From Sulfuricella denitrificans skB26 (lineage in GTDB: Bacteria > Pseudomonadota > Gammaproteobacteria > Burkholderiales > Sulfuricellaceae), in NCBI RefSeq assembly GCF_000297055.2, contig NC_022357.1, forward strand, positions 1,809,501 through 1,873,500: 64,000 nucleotides of DNA, given 5' to 3'. The translations under genes and the position numbers were made by a program. The notes under the pieces were generated by a model. That model worked only from the letters and a program-made list of their open reading frames with translations. It did no database searches and was not told where the DNA came from. Positions 1 through 10,664 of this stretch are shown here, in pieces; the first letter of the stretch is position 1; each line of letters opens with the position of its first letter.

Positions 1-712
1 TGGCACTGGTCAGCGTCATCACCGGTTTGAGATCAAGGCTTGCCGCGCTTGCATCGGCAAAGGGTGACGAACCGTAAAGCATGATACCGGGTCGCACCCA
101 GTCGCCATGGGCTTGCGGATAGCGCAGGATGGCAGCAGAATTGGCCAGGCTGCGCGGCGCGTCCAGACCCGCAGCGAGAGTGTCGAAACAAGCAAGTTGA
201 GTTGCGATACCCTGCGCCTCGTCGGCACAGGAAAAATGGGTCATCAGCGTGATCCTGCCCACCGCGCGCGCGGCCTGAAGACGCTGCAGCGCAGCGCCAA
301 AAGCCTCGGGCCTGAAGCCGAGCCGGTTCATGCCGCTGTTGAGCTTGAGAAACACATCAAGCTTGACCGGCAGTCCAGACATTTCGAGCATCTCGATCTG
401 TTCCGGGCAATGGATGACGCTGGCCAGACGGTATTCCGCCAGGGTCGGCAGTTCGTCCACACTGAAAAAACCCTCCAGCAGCAGGATGGTCTGATTGAAG
501 CCCGCCTCGCGCAGTGCCACGGCCTCTTCCACATTGAGTACAGCGTAACCATCGGCAGTATCCAACGCATGGGCCACCCGCAACATGCCATGGCCATAGC
601 TGTTGGCTTTGATCACAGCCATAGTTCTGGATTGAGGTGCGTGACCACGAACAACGCCAAGATTATGCTTGAGTGCCGAGAGGTCGATTTGAGCTTGTAG
701 CGGACGGGTCAT
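1..712 (-). CDS. alr: Alanine racemase, N-terminal part (runs off the window)
   Basis: Makes D-alanine from L-alanine for peptidoglycan, using pyridoxal phosphate in the cytoplasm. The reading frame opens at an ATG at 710-712 and stays open to base 1, giving about 237 residues of the N-terminal TIM barrel. The cofactor-binding motif AVIKANSYGHG is present, with the Schiff-base lysine at residue 35, and so is the barrel motif LKLNSGMNRLGF. The C-terminal beta domain with the catalytic tyrosine lies outside the window. It sits downstream of dnaB on the same strand, a common betaproteobacterial order. A repeat-bearing 82-base spacer separates the two genes. Confidence 0.95.
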   Translation of the reverse strand, partial: MTRPLQAQIDLSALKHNLGVVRGHAPQSRTMAVIKANSYGHGMLRVAHALDTADGYAVLNVEEAVALREAGFNQTILLLEGFFSVDELPTLAEYRLASVIHCPEQIEMLEMSGLPVKLDVFLKLNSGMNRLGFRPEAFGAALQRLQAARAVGRITLMTHFSCADEAQGIATQLACFDTLAAGLDAPRSLANSAAILRYPQAHGDWVRPGIMLYGSSPFADASAASLDLKPVMTLTSA

Positions 713-718
713 AAATAA

Positions 719-797
719 AGTCCTGAGTGCCGAGTGCTGAGTACTGAGCAAAGCAAGGTCCGAAAAACAAGAACTCGGCACTCAGGACTCAGCACTA
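719..797. repeat. Inverted repeat with heptad-like arms between dnaB and alr
   Basis: Bases 720-735 (gtcctgagtgccgagt) are the exact reverse complement of 773-788. The left arm continues as tandem 7-mers of the type TGAGTGC/CGAGTGC/TGAGTAC, and the right arm carries matching extra units up to about 797. The TAG stop codon of dnaB (795-797) lies inside the right arm. No T-run follows, so it is not a classic intrinsic terminator, although the RNA would fold into a long hairpin. It has the same design as the repeats near 16875, 18376 and 59750 but a different unit. Confidence 0.75.
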
Positions 798-2168
798 ATA
801 ACTCCCCCCATGAGCATAATTCTCAAATCGGGTGTATTCACCTAGGAAGGTCATGCGCACCGTGCCGATCGGGCCGTTACGCTGCTTGCCGATGATAATC
901 TCGGCGATGCCTTTGTCTGGTGTGTCGGTGTTATAAACCTCATCACGGTAAATAAACAAAATGATATCAGCATCCTGCTCGATAGCACCTGATTCGCGCA
1001 GATCCGACATCACCGGACGTTTATTGGGGCGATTCTCCAGACTACGGTTGAGCTGGGAAAGGGCGATCACCGGCACATCTAATTCCTTGGCCAAAGACTT
1101 GAGGCCACGTGAAATTTCTGAAATTTCGGTGGCTCGATTTTCGTTGCCCCCACCCTTGCCGCTTCCGCTCATGAGTTGCAGGTAATCGATCACGATCAGG
1201 CCGAGTTTGCCGCATTGACGATGTAAACGACGCGCTCTCGCTCGCAAATCCATCGAAGTCAGCGCCGCACTCTCATCGATATAAATCGGGGCATCGTTCA
1301 GCTTGCCCACTGCATAAGTGAGTTTTTGCCAATCTTCGTCCAGCAAACGGCCAGTACGTATCCGATGTTGATCAAGACGACCAATCGAACCGATCATCCG
1401 CGTCACCAGTTGCGACCCGCCCATTTCCATACTGAAGACCGCGACCGGCATTCCGGTTTGTATCGCCACATTTTCCGCAATATTCAGAGAGAATGCGGTT
1501 TTGCCCATACTCGGCCGACCCGCGACGATAATCAAGTCACCCCCATGCAAGCCGGATGTTTTCTCATCGAGGTCAGAAAAACCGGTAGGTATTCCGGTGA
1601 TATCACTCGCATTATCACGCTGAAAAAGCATGTCGATGCGTTCTACAACCTGGGTCAATAACGGCTGAATCTCGACAAAACCTTGCTTGCCCTTCGAGCC
1701 CGCCTCGGCAATCTCGAACACTTTCGCTTCAGCCTCATCCAGCAATTGTGCCATCGAGCGACCGGCGGGACTAAGCGCATCCTCGGCAATGCCGCTGCCG
1801 ACTTCGACCAGTTTTCTGAGTACCGCACGCTCCCGAACAATCTCCGCATAGCGGCGGATATTGGCTGCGCTCGGCGTATTCTGCGCCAGCGCCCCCAGAT
1901 AGGCCAAACCGCCCGCATCGACCAGCTTGGCGCTGTTCTCCAGCGATTCCGCGATAGTGATAACGTCCGCCGGCTTGTTGTGTTCCACCAGCTTGCTGAT
2001 ATGGCGGTAAATCAGGCGGTGGTCGTGGCGATAAAAATCCCCTTCGGTGACCAGGTCGGCAATCTTTTCCCACGCGCTGTTGTCGAGCAACAGGCCGCCC
2101 AGCACGGACTGCTCTGCCTCAACAGAATGGGGCGGCAGCTTCAGATTATCCAGCTCTTGATCATTCAT
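795..2168 (-). CDS. dnaB: Replicative DNA helicase DnaB
   Basis: Hexameric helicase that unwinds DNA at the fork and recruits primase. At 457 residues it is the usual length. The N-terminal domain occupies roughly residues 10-115. The RecA-like ATPase domain has the Walker A motif GRPSMGKT near residue 217, followed by the Walker B region LIVIDYLQLM and the segment SDLRESGAIEQDADII. No intein is present. The ATG start is followed by MNDQELDNLKLPPHS, typical of the family. It lies downstream of the rpsF-priB-rpsR-rplI cluster and upstream of alr, with a terminator between it and rplI. Confidence 0.98.
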   Translation of the reverse strand: MNDQELDNLKLPPHSVEAEQSVLGGLLLDNSAWEKIADLVTEGDFYRHDHRLIYRHISKLVEHNKPADVITIAESLENSAKLVDAGGLAYLGALAQNTPSAANIRRYAEIVRERAVLRKLVEVGSGIAEDALSPAGRSMAQLLDEAEAKVFEIAEAGSKGKQGFVEIQPLLTQVVERIDMLFQRDNASDITGIPTGFSDLDEKTSGLHGGDLIIVAGRPSMGKTAFSLNIAENVAIQTGMPVAVFSMEMGGSQLVTRMIGSIGRLDQHRIRTGRLLDEDWQKLTYAVGKLNDAPIYIDESAALTSMDLRARARRLHRQCGKLGLIVIDYLQLMSGSGKGGGNENRATEISEISRGLKSLAKELDVPVIALSQLNRSLENRPNKRPVMSDLRESGAIEQDADIILFIYRDEVYNTDTPDKGIAEIIIGKQRNGPIGTVRMTFLGEYTRFENYAHGGSY

Positions 2169-2251
2169 CAGGATTTATATGGGGAGAGGCAAATATAGGG
2201 GATAAAAACATGTTGAAAGTATACCCAAATAAGCTCTAAACAGACACAAAC

Positions 2252-2279
2252 AAAAAGGGGCTGCAAGCAGCCCCTTTTT
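2252..2279 (-). terminator. Intrinsic terminator after rplI
   Basis: A hairpin with stem aaggggctgc/gcagcccctt is flanked by an A-run on one side and a T-run on the other, so it could work in both directions. On the minus strand it closes the rpsF-priB-rpsR-rplI operon before dnaB. Confidence 0.85.
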
Positions 2280-2297
2280 GCCGGAACAACCTTAATC

Positions 2298-2746
2298 TCA
2301 GCTTTCGCCAAGCACGGTAACCGTGATGTTGGCAACCGCATCGTGATGCAGCGCAACAACAATCGGGTAATCGCCGATTTGCTTGAGGTGGCCAGTAGGC
2401 ATGCGAATATCCGCCTTGGCAACTTCAAAACCCATGGCATTCAGTGCGTCAGCAATGTCGGTGTTGGTAACGGAACCGAACAGCCTACCATCCACACCCG
2501 CTTTCTGGGAAAGTTTGACCAGCTGACCTTCCAGTTTCTCGGCACGGGCCGTTGCATCGGCCAGAATCGCAGCTTGCTGCTTTTCCAGTTCGGCGCGACG
2601 GACTTCAAACTCGGCCTTGTCTTTTCCGTAGCACGCTTGGCCTTGCCCTGCGGGATCAGGAAATTGCGGCCGTAGCCGTCCTTGACTTTGACGATGTCGC
2701 CCAGTTGACCGAGGTTGACTACCTTTTCCAATAAAATTAATTGCAT
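2298..2746 (-). pseudogene. rplI: 50S ribosomal protein L9, frameshifted as sequenced
   Basis: L9 binds 23S rRNA near the L1 stalk. The first frame runs from the ATG at 2746 and gives a normal N-terminal domain ([20 protein letters not shown], then [17 protein letters not shown]). It then leaves the family. The rest of L9, including [20 protein letters not shown] and the end [10 protein letters not shown], is in another frame that stops at 2298. The shift falls at the four-T run at 2622-2625; adding one base there restores a normal protein of about 148 residues. Its place between rpsR and dnaB is standard. A sequencing or assembly error at the homopolymer is the likeliest explanation, but a real mutation is possible because L9 is dispensable in some bacteria. 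Confidence 0.9.
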
Positions 2747-2757
2747 CTGGTGTCTCC

Positions 2758-3024
2758 TTAGTGCTGGTCAGTGTAGGGGATCAGGGCCAGGAAGCGGGCG
2801 CGCTTGATTGCCGTGCCCAGCTGGCGCTGGTAGCGGGTTTTCGTACCGGTAATACGGCACGGGATGATCTTGCCGTTTTCCGCGATGAAATCCTTCAGGA
2901 TTTCGGTATCCTTGTAATCGACTTCCTTGATACCTTCAGCGGTGAATTTGCAAAATTTGCGGCGCTTGAACATGCCGCCCCGATTGCTCGGCCGGGTCGG
3001 TTTTTTCGTAGTAGGACGTGGCAT
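2758..3024 (-). CDS. rpsR: 30S ribosomal protein S18
   Basis: Small-subunit protein that binds 16S rRNA as a heterodimer with S6. The protein has 88 residues with a basic N-terminus and the family core [15 protein letters not shown] and [11 protein letters not shown]. It follows priB by 2 bases and precedes rplI by 11, so it is co-translated with rpsF, whose product is its partner. The likely leader element upstream of rpsF would control both. Confidence 0.97.
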   Translation of the reverse strand: MPRPTTKKPTRPSNRGGMFKRRKFCKFTAEGIKEVDYKDTEILKDFIAENGKIIPCRITGTKTRYQRQLGTAIKRARFLALIPYTDQH

Positions 3025-3026
3025 TT

Positions 3027-3332
3027 TTAACCTTTCTCAATCAATTCTATTCTATTCAAGTGCAACACCAGTTGCTGACTGTGCTGGCTCTTGCGTGCCA
3101 GGAAACCCGCTGCCTTGATACTGTCGCCAGCTTTCCAGCCAGCAACGATCTGAGCGGGATCACCCATCGCGATCGCGGGTATTTCACATTCAACTTTGCG
3201 CTTGAACCCTGCCTCGATCTGCTCTGAAACATGGCCTATTCTGAAGGCCATCAGGGGCAAACCGGCTGGGGTATAACGCAAGGCATCCATCTCGGCGATC
3301 CGGCCAGTCAGGACAACCTGGTTGCAATTCAC
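3027..3332 (-). CDS. priB: Primosomal replication protein N (PriB)
   Basis: A single-stranded DNA-binding OB-fold protein that helps PriA restart stalled forks. It has 101 residues, close to the usual 100-105, with the family start [21 protein letters not shown]. The start is GTG at 3330-3332, directly after the TAA of rpsF, which suggests translational coupling. Placement between rpsF and rpsR is the conserved arrangement in beta- and gammaproteobacteria and helps identify the class. Confidence 0.94.
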   Translation of the reverse strand: MNCNQVVLTGRIAEMDALRYTPAGLPLMAFRIGHVSEQIEAGFKRKVECEIPAIAMGDPAQIVAGWKAGDSIKAAGFLARKSQHSQQLVLHLNRIELIEKG

Positions 3333-3737
3333 TTAGGCAGCAGCTTCCTGGGTAGCGGGCGCCTCGACCGGGGTTTCCACGGCTACAGGGGCTACAGGAG
3401 TTTCCGTGAAGCGGGCCCGGTCTTCCCTCATCATCGGCGAAGGCGTAGTTACTGCTTCCTTCACTTTGATAGTCAGGTGGCGCAGAACCGCATCGTTGAA
3501 CTTGAATGCATGATCGAGTTCGTCCAGAGTTTCCTGGTCACACTCGATGTTCATCAGCACATAGTGTGCCTTGTGCATCTTCTGGATCGGGTAGGCCATC
3601 TGGCGACGACCCCAGTCTTCGAGACGATGGATCTGGCCGCTCTTGGCGGTAATCAGGGCGCGGTAGCGCTCGATCATGGCGGGCACTTGCTCGCTCTGAT
3701 CGGGGTGAACGATGAAAACTATTTCGTAATGTCGCAT
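3333..3737 (-). CDS. rpsF: 30S ribosomal protein S6
   Basis: S6 pairs with S18 on the platform of the 30S subunit. The protein has 134 residues; [18 protein letters not shown] and the [18 protein letters not shown] region are typical. The C-terminal tail is rich in Ala, Pro and Val and ends [10 protein letters not shown], a common extension in betaproteobacteria. The ATG is preceded by a strong AAGGAG site. It is the first gene of the rpsF-priB-rpsR-rplI operon and is preceded by a hairpin that resembles the S6:S18 binding site. Confidence 0.97.
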   Translation of the reverse strand: MRHYEIVFIVHPDQSEQVPAMIERYRALITAKSGQIHRLEDWGRRQMAYPIQKMHKAHYVLMNIECDQETLDELDHAFKFNDAVLRHLTIKVKEAVTTPSPMMREDRARFTETPVAPVAVETPVEAPATQEAAA

Positions 3738-3759
3738 GCATGCTCCTTATGGATATTAA

Positions 3760-3786
3760 GCCTCCCGCCATGCGGGACGGTGAGGC
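3760..3786 (-). promoter_or_regulatory. Probable S6:S18 complex-binding leader hairpin
   Basis: Read on the minus strand, the rpsF leader has an outer stem GCCU/AGGC, a one-sided bulge CACCGU, an inner stem CCCGC/GCGGG and a three-base AUG loop, all complementary without mismatch. A CACCG-containing bulge above a short stem is the published hallmark of the S6:S18 leader motif, which mimics the 16S rRNA binding site. It lies 22 bases before the rpsF start. Regulation here is inferred from structure and position. Confidence 0.75.
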
Positions 3787-3829
3787 AAGGTGGAAAAGCC
3801 GAACAGTTTAATGAAAATCGGCTGAAAAA

Positions 3830-4567
3830 TCAAATACGATTGCGCTGACGTCGCGTTTCATACAGGCAAATACCGCTGGCGACGGAAACGTTCAGACTTT
3901 CCACGCTGCCGAACATCGGGATGCGGATCAGCTGGTCACAGGTTTCACGGGTAAGACGGCGCAGGCCTTCGCCCTCGGCGCCCAGCACCCAGGCGGTCGG
4001 GCCTTCGAGCTTGGCGGAGAAAAGATCAGACTCGGCCTCGCCTGCTGCACCAACTACCCACACGCCGGCCTCCTTGATTTCGCGCAGGCTACGGGCGAGA
4101 TTGGTGACGGTGACGAAAGGCACAGTTTCGGCCGCACCGCTGGCGACTTTGCGCACCGTGGCGTTGAGCCCGGCAGCGCGGTCTTTCGGAACGACCACGG
4201 CATGCGCACCCATCGCGTCCGCCACACGCAGGCATGCCCCCAAGTTGTGCGGGTCCTGCACACCATCCAGCACCAGCAATAGCGCCGGTTCTTTTAAATT
4301 CTCCAGCACATCGAACACGTCGTGGTATTCCCGCGCCGCTACGACCTTAGCCACTACGCCTTGGTGCTTGTCGTTGCCGGCCATGCCGTCAAGACGGTGA
4401 CGTTCCATGAAGATGACACGCACGCCCTGCTCCTCGGCCAGTTGCAGCAGGTCGCGGGCACGTGGGTCCTGCCGCTCCCGGTGCAGGTAGACTTCAGTTA
4501 CGCTTTTTGCATCTTGCCGGATGCGGCTGACAACGGCATGAAAGCCGTAAATAAAATTGTCGGCCAT
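3830..4567 (-). CDS. rlmB: 23S rRNA (guanosine-2'-O-)-methyltransferase RlmB
   Basis: SpoU-family enzyme that 2'-O-methylates G2251 of 23S rRNA (E. coli numbering) using S-adenosylmethionine. It has 245 residues. An N-terminal substrate-binding domain is followed by the knotted methyltransferase domain with [37 protein letters not shown] and the C-terminal [13 protein letters not shown] motif. The start codon directly abuts the rnr stop codon, so the two are co-transcribed, as in many proteobacteria. Confidence 0.95.
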   Translation of the reverse strand: MADNFIYGFHAVVSRIRQDAKSVTEVYLHRERQDPRARDLLQLAEEQGVRVIFMERHRLDGMAGNDKHQGVVAKVVAAREYHDVFDVLENLKEPALLLVLDGVQDPHNLGACLRVADAMGAHAVVVPKDRAAGLNATVRKVASGAAETVPFVTVTNLARSLREIKEAGVWVVGAAGEAESDLFSAKLEGPTAWVLGAEGEGLRRLTRETCDQLIRIPMFGSVESLNVSVASGICLYETRRQRNRI

Positions 4568-6928
4568 TTAATGCGTGGGCTTCCGTTTGCGGCGGGGTTT
4601 CTTGCCACTTTCCTCCACCTTGGGGGCTACCCCCCTGCCGCCTTCTTTTTCCCGTGTTCCTTTAGCCGCACGCGTAGCAGCGCGCGGCTTGCCGCCCGCC
4701 GTTTCCCTGGACGTATGCTGCCTGCCCGATAACGACCCTTTGACGACAGGCTCCGCCATGACGAAGTCGATCTTGATGGTTTCGAGATCGACCCGCGCCA
4801 CCTTGACCTTCAGCCGATCGCCCAGCCGGAAGCGCTGTCCGGTTCGCTCGCCCAGCAACTGGTGCTTGGCGGCATCGAAATGGAAATAATCGCTGCCCAG
4901 CTCGGTGATATGCACTAGGCCTTCGACATAGATATTGTCGAGCGCGACGAACACGCCAAAGCCGGTGACGCTGGCGACGGTACCGTCGAAAGTCTCGCCC
5001 ACCTTGTCCTGCATGTAGAAGCACTTGAGCCAGTCGTTGACGTCGCGCGTCGCCTCATCGGCACGACGTTCGGTCTGGGAACAGTGGATGCCCAGTTCCG
5101 CCCATTTACCCGGCTTGTATTTATCGCCATTCAGCACGGCCTTGATGGCACGGTGCACCAGCAAGTCCGGATAGCGGCGAATAGGCGAAGTGAAATGGGT
5201 GTAGGACTCGTAGGCCAGGCCGAAATGGCCGACGTTGTCCGGGCTGTAGACCGCCTGCCGCAACGAGCGCAGCATGACCGTTTGCAGCAACTGCTCGTCC
5301 GGCCGCCCTTTGACCTTGGACAGCAGCTTGGCGTAGTCCTTGGCGTGGGGATCGTCGCCGCCGGCCAGAGGCAAGCCGAACTCCTTGAGAAATTCGCGCA
5401 GCCCTTCGAGCTTCTCCGGGGTCGGACCCTCGTGGATGCGGTACAGGGTCGGGTGCTCGTTCTTCTGCAGGAAATCCGATGCGCACACGTTGGCCGCCAG
5501 CATACATTCCTCGATCACGCGGTGGGCATCGTTGCGATGCACCGGCACAATGCGCTCGATCTTACCCTGATCGTTGAAAATCATCTGGGTTTCGATAGTC
5601 TCGAAATCGATCGCGCCGCGTTTCCCGCGCGCCTTGAGCAGCACCTTGAACAGCTTGTGCAACTCCTGGACATGCGGCAACTGGTCCTTGTGTTCATTGG
5701 CTTCTTTGCCCTTGGGGTCGGCCAGCATCGCCGCTACCGTGGTGTAGGTAAAGCGCTGGTGCGAGTTCATCACCGCTGGGTAGAACTTGTATTTCTTGAT
5801 ATCACCGTTGCCGCTGATGTCCATCTCGCACACCATGCACAGCCGTTCGACGTGGGGGTTGAGAGAACACAGGCCGTTGGACAATTCCTCCGGCAACATC
5901 GGGATAACACGACGCGGAAAGTACACCGAGTTGCCACGATCGAACGCTTCCAGATCGAGCGCGTCCTTGGGCTGAACGTAATGACTGACGTCGGCGATCG
6001 CCACGTACAGCTTCCAGCCGCCCTTGCTGAGTATCTTCCAGCCCTTGTCCAGCGGACGGCAGAACACGGCATCGTCGAAATCGCGGGCGGTCTCGCCGTC
6101 GATGGTGACCAGCGGCAACTCGCGCAGATCCTCGCGCCCTGCCATGTCTTTTTTCAACACTTTCGGCGAGAATTTCTTCGCCAGATTTTCCACCTCGGGC
6201 GGAAACACATGCGGCAAATCGTGCTTGCGCAGTGCGATTTCAATTTCCATGCCGGGGTCGGTGTAATTACCGAGGATCTCTACCACTGTCCCGACTGGCT
6301 TGGCGTGCTTGCTTGGCTGTTCGATGATTTCTATCATCACCACCTGGCCGGGCTGGGCGCCCATGTCGCCACCGGGCGGAATCAGGAAGTCCTGGCTGAT
6401 GCGTTTGTTTTCAGCCACCGCCCGAAGGATGCCATGCTCGTTGAAGAGGCGACCCACAATGCGCGTATTAACCCGCTCCAACACCTCGACGATGCTGCCT
6501 TCGGGACGACCGCGCCGGTCTTCGCCGATCATCCGCGCCATCACGCGGTCGCCGTGCAATACCTTCTGCATCTGGCTCGGGCCCAGGAACAAATCCTCTC
6601 CGCCATCATCAGGCACCAGGAAGCCGAAGCCGTCCTTGTGTCCCTGCACCTTGCCCTTGATCAAGTCCAGCTTGTCCACCACGCAAACTTCATGTTTGCG
6701 GTTGCGCATGATCTGGCCATCCCGCTCCATTGCTCTGAGACGACGGCTGAATACATCCACCTCGTCTTCCTGAATTTCCAGGATCTTGGCCAGTTTATTC
6801 TCTGCAACAGGAACACCCTGCTCGGTAAGAAGCTGCAATATATATTCCCGACTCGGCAATGGATGCTCGTACTGAGCACGTTCACGCTCGAGGAAGGGGT
6901 CTTTGGATCTAATTTTCTTCGTTGACAA
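4568..6928 (-). CDS. rnr: Ribonuclease R
   Basis: A 3'-to-5' exoribonuclease that degrades structured RNA and takes part in RNA quality control. It has 786 residues. An N-terminal helix-turn-helix region (near ENKLAKILEI) and cold-shock domains precede the RNB catalytic domain, which carries the acidic motif DGETARDFDDAVF. An S1 domain (GETFDGTVASVTGFGVFVAL) follows, and then a Lys/Arg-rich tail. The start is TTG at 6926-6928, with AGGA about 10 bases upstream; no better ATG is available. It abuts rlmB and starts close to the divergent tRNA-Leu gene. Confidence 0.95.
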   Translation of the reverse strand: MSTKKIRSKDPFLERERAQYEHPLPSREYILQLLTEQGVPVAENKLAKILEIQEDEVDVFSRRLRAMERDGQIMRNRKHEVCVVDKLDLIKGKVQGHKDGFGFLVPDDGGEDLFLGPSQMQKVLHGDRVMARMIGEDRRGRPEGSIVEVLERVNTRIVGRLFNEHGILRAVAENKRISQDFLIPPGGDMGAQPGQVVMIEIIEQPSKHAKPVGTVVEILGNYTDPGMEIEIALRKHDLPHVFPPEVENLAKKFSPKVLKKDMAGREDLRELPLVTIDGETARDFDDAVFCRPLDKGWKILSKGGWKLYVAIADVSHYVQPKDALDLEAFDRGNSVYFPRRVIPMLPEELSNGLCSLNPHVERLCMVCEMDISGNGDIKKYKFYPAVMNSHQRFTYTTVAAMLADPKGKEANEHKDQLPHVQELHKLFKVLLKARGKRGAIDFETIETQMIFNDQGKIERIVPVHRNDAHRVIEECMLAANVCASDFLQKNEHPTLYRIHEGPTPEKLEGLREFLKEFGLPLAGGDDPHAKDYAKLLSKVKGRPDEQLLQTVMLRSLRQAVYSPDNVGHFGLAYESYTHFTSPIRRYPDLLVHRAIKAVLNGDKYKPGKWAELGIHCSQTERRADEATRDVNDWLKCFYMQDKVGETFDGTVASVTGFGVFVALDNIYVEGLVHITELGSDYFHFDAAKHQLLGERTGQRFRLGDRLKVKVARVDLETIKIDFVMAEPVVKGSLSGRQHTSRETAGGKPRAATRAAKGTREKEGGRGVAPKVEESGKKPRRKRKPTH

Positions 6929-6966
6929 AATATCTCTTTCCTATTAAAGTTCGGCCTTCTTGATTT

Positions 6967-7051
6967 GCCCAGATGGCGGAATTGGTAGACGCGCACGGTT
7001 CAGGTCCGTGTGCCGCAAGGTGTGGAGGTTCGAGTCCTCTTCTGGGCACCA
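6967..7051 (+). tRNA. tRNA-Leu (anticodon CAG)
   Basis: An 85-base class II tRNA. The acceptor stem gcccaga pairs with tctgggc, and discriminator A and CCA are encoded at 7048-7051. The anticodon stem cacgg/ccgtg holds the loop ttcaggt, which gives anticodon CAG for CUG codons. A long variable arm and the T-arm ggttcgagtcc are present. It is divergent from rnr and is followed by a terminator shared with purA. Confidence 0.97.
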
Positions 7052-7055
7052 AATA

Positions 7056-7090
7056 TAAAAAGGCAGGTTCTTCGGAACCTGCCTTTTTTA
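7056..7090. terminator. Bidirectional terminator between tRNA-Leu and purA
   Basis: The hairpin aaggcaggttc/gaacctgcctt with a short tcg loop has an A-run on one side and a T-run on the other. It ends the tRNA transcript on the plus strand and purA on the minus strand. Confidence 0.88.
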
Positions 7091-7092
7091 TT

Positions 7093-9587
<2,495 letters not shown>

Positions 9588-9589
9588 GA

Positions 9590-9775
9590 TCAATTTATCA
9601 GATATAGCAGCAGCAAGCCGCCCAACATCGAAGTCAATCCAACGAAGCGCAACTGTCCGTCGGACATTTCAGTCATTTTACGAAAAGTTTCACGCCAAAC
9701 GGCAGGCGCCAAAAAAGGCAAAATCCCTTCCAACACAAGCATCAGCGCCAATGCGGCAAGCAGACTGGTTTTCAC
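9590..9775 (-). CDS. DUF2065 family small membrane protein
   Basis: A 61-residue protein with two predicted membrane helices (residues about 4-24 and 45-60) and the segment WRETFRKMTEMSDGQLRFVGL between them, which matches the DUF2065 (YjeT-like) family. The function is unknown. It always seems to travel with hflK/hflC and hisZ or purA in related genomes. The stop codon lies just before the hisZ start, so translation is probably coupled. Confidence 0.88.
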   Translation of the reverse strand: MKTSLLAALALMLVLEGILPFLAPAVWRETFRKMTEMSDGQLRFVGLTSMLGGLLLLYLIN

Positions 9776-9797
9776 GGATTATGCCGAATCGGGCGCT

Positions 9798-10664
9798 TTA
9801 TTTGCCTGGCGACTTCAAGTATTTAAAGAACTCCGAACTGGGGTCCAGCACCATCACGTCGCTCTTGTTCTTGAAAGTCTGCCGGTAAGCTTCCATGCTT
9901 CGGTAGAAAGCATAGAACTCAGGATTACGACCGAAGGCTTCGGCATAGATCGCAGCAGCCTTAGCATCACCTTCACCTTTGGTACGCTGCGCATCACGAT
10001 AAGCCTCGGCAAGAATGATCTCGCGCTGACGATCAGCATCGGCACGGATTTTCTCCGCTTCGCCGGCACCGGTGGAACGCAATTCGTTAGCCACCCGTTT
10101 ACGCTCGGCTTCCATGCGCTGGTACACCGACTCGCTCACTTCCTGTGGCAAATCTACCCGTTTAATCCTCACGTCTAGCACTTGAACACCAATTGTGCGC
10201 GCATCGGCATCGGCCTTTTGACGCAAGATCTCCATGATCTGGTCGCGCTGCCCGGAAACCACGTCATGCACAGTGCGCTTACCAAATTCGGCACGCAGAC
10301 CATCATTGATGGTCTGCGACAGGCGCAAGTGGGCACGCGTCTCGTCACCGCCAACGCTGACGTAGTACTGCTTGACGTCAACGACGCGCCATTTGACAAA
10401 AGAATCCACCAGCACGTTTTTCTTTTCCGAAGTAATGAAGCGCTCCGGCTCAGCCGAGGTCAAGGTGAGCACACGGGTATCGAAAATACGCACATTTTGC
10501 AGCAGCGGCACCTTGAAATAAAGGCCGGGATCTTTTTTTACAGAGATCACTTCACCCAACTGAAAAACAATCGCATTTTGGCGCTGATCGACGGTAAACA
10601 TGGTCAGGCTGAGCAAAATAAAGATTGCGATCAGTCCGGTCATGATGGCATTAAGATGTTTCAT
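9798..10664 (-). CDS. hflC: Membrane protease regulator HflC
   Basis: A band-7/SPFH protein that forms a periplasmic cage with HflK around the AAA protease FtsH and limits its access to membrane substrates. It has 288 residues. An N-terminal membrane anchor (about residues 5-22) is followed by the SPFH domain (DQRQNAIVFQLGEVISVKKDPGLYFK region, shortened here) and a long coiled-coil segment rich in Glu and Arg. The start overlaps the hflK stop by 4 bases (ATGA). Confidence 0.95.
   Translation of the reverse strand: MKHLNAIMTGLIAIFILLSLTMFTVDQRQNAIVFQLGEVISVKKDPGLYFKVPLLQNVRIFDTRVLTLTSAEPERFITSEKKNVLVDSFVKWRVVDVKQYYVSVGGDETRAHLRLSQTINDGLRAEFGKRTVHDVVSGQRDQIMEILRQKADADARTIGVQVLDVRIKRVDLPQEVSESVYQRMEAERKRVANELRSTGAGEAEKIRADADRQREIILAEAYRDAQRTKGEGDAKAAAIYAEAFGRNPEFYAFYRSMEAYRQTFKNKSDVMVLDPSSEFFKYLKSPGK

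Noticed and set aside
5084-6925. 613-codon open frame on the plus strand
   Set aside because: It lies entirely opposite rnr, whose protein is unmistakable. The antisense frame has a His/Gln/Leu-rich composition typical of shadows in GC-rich genes.
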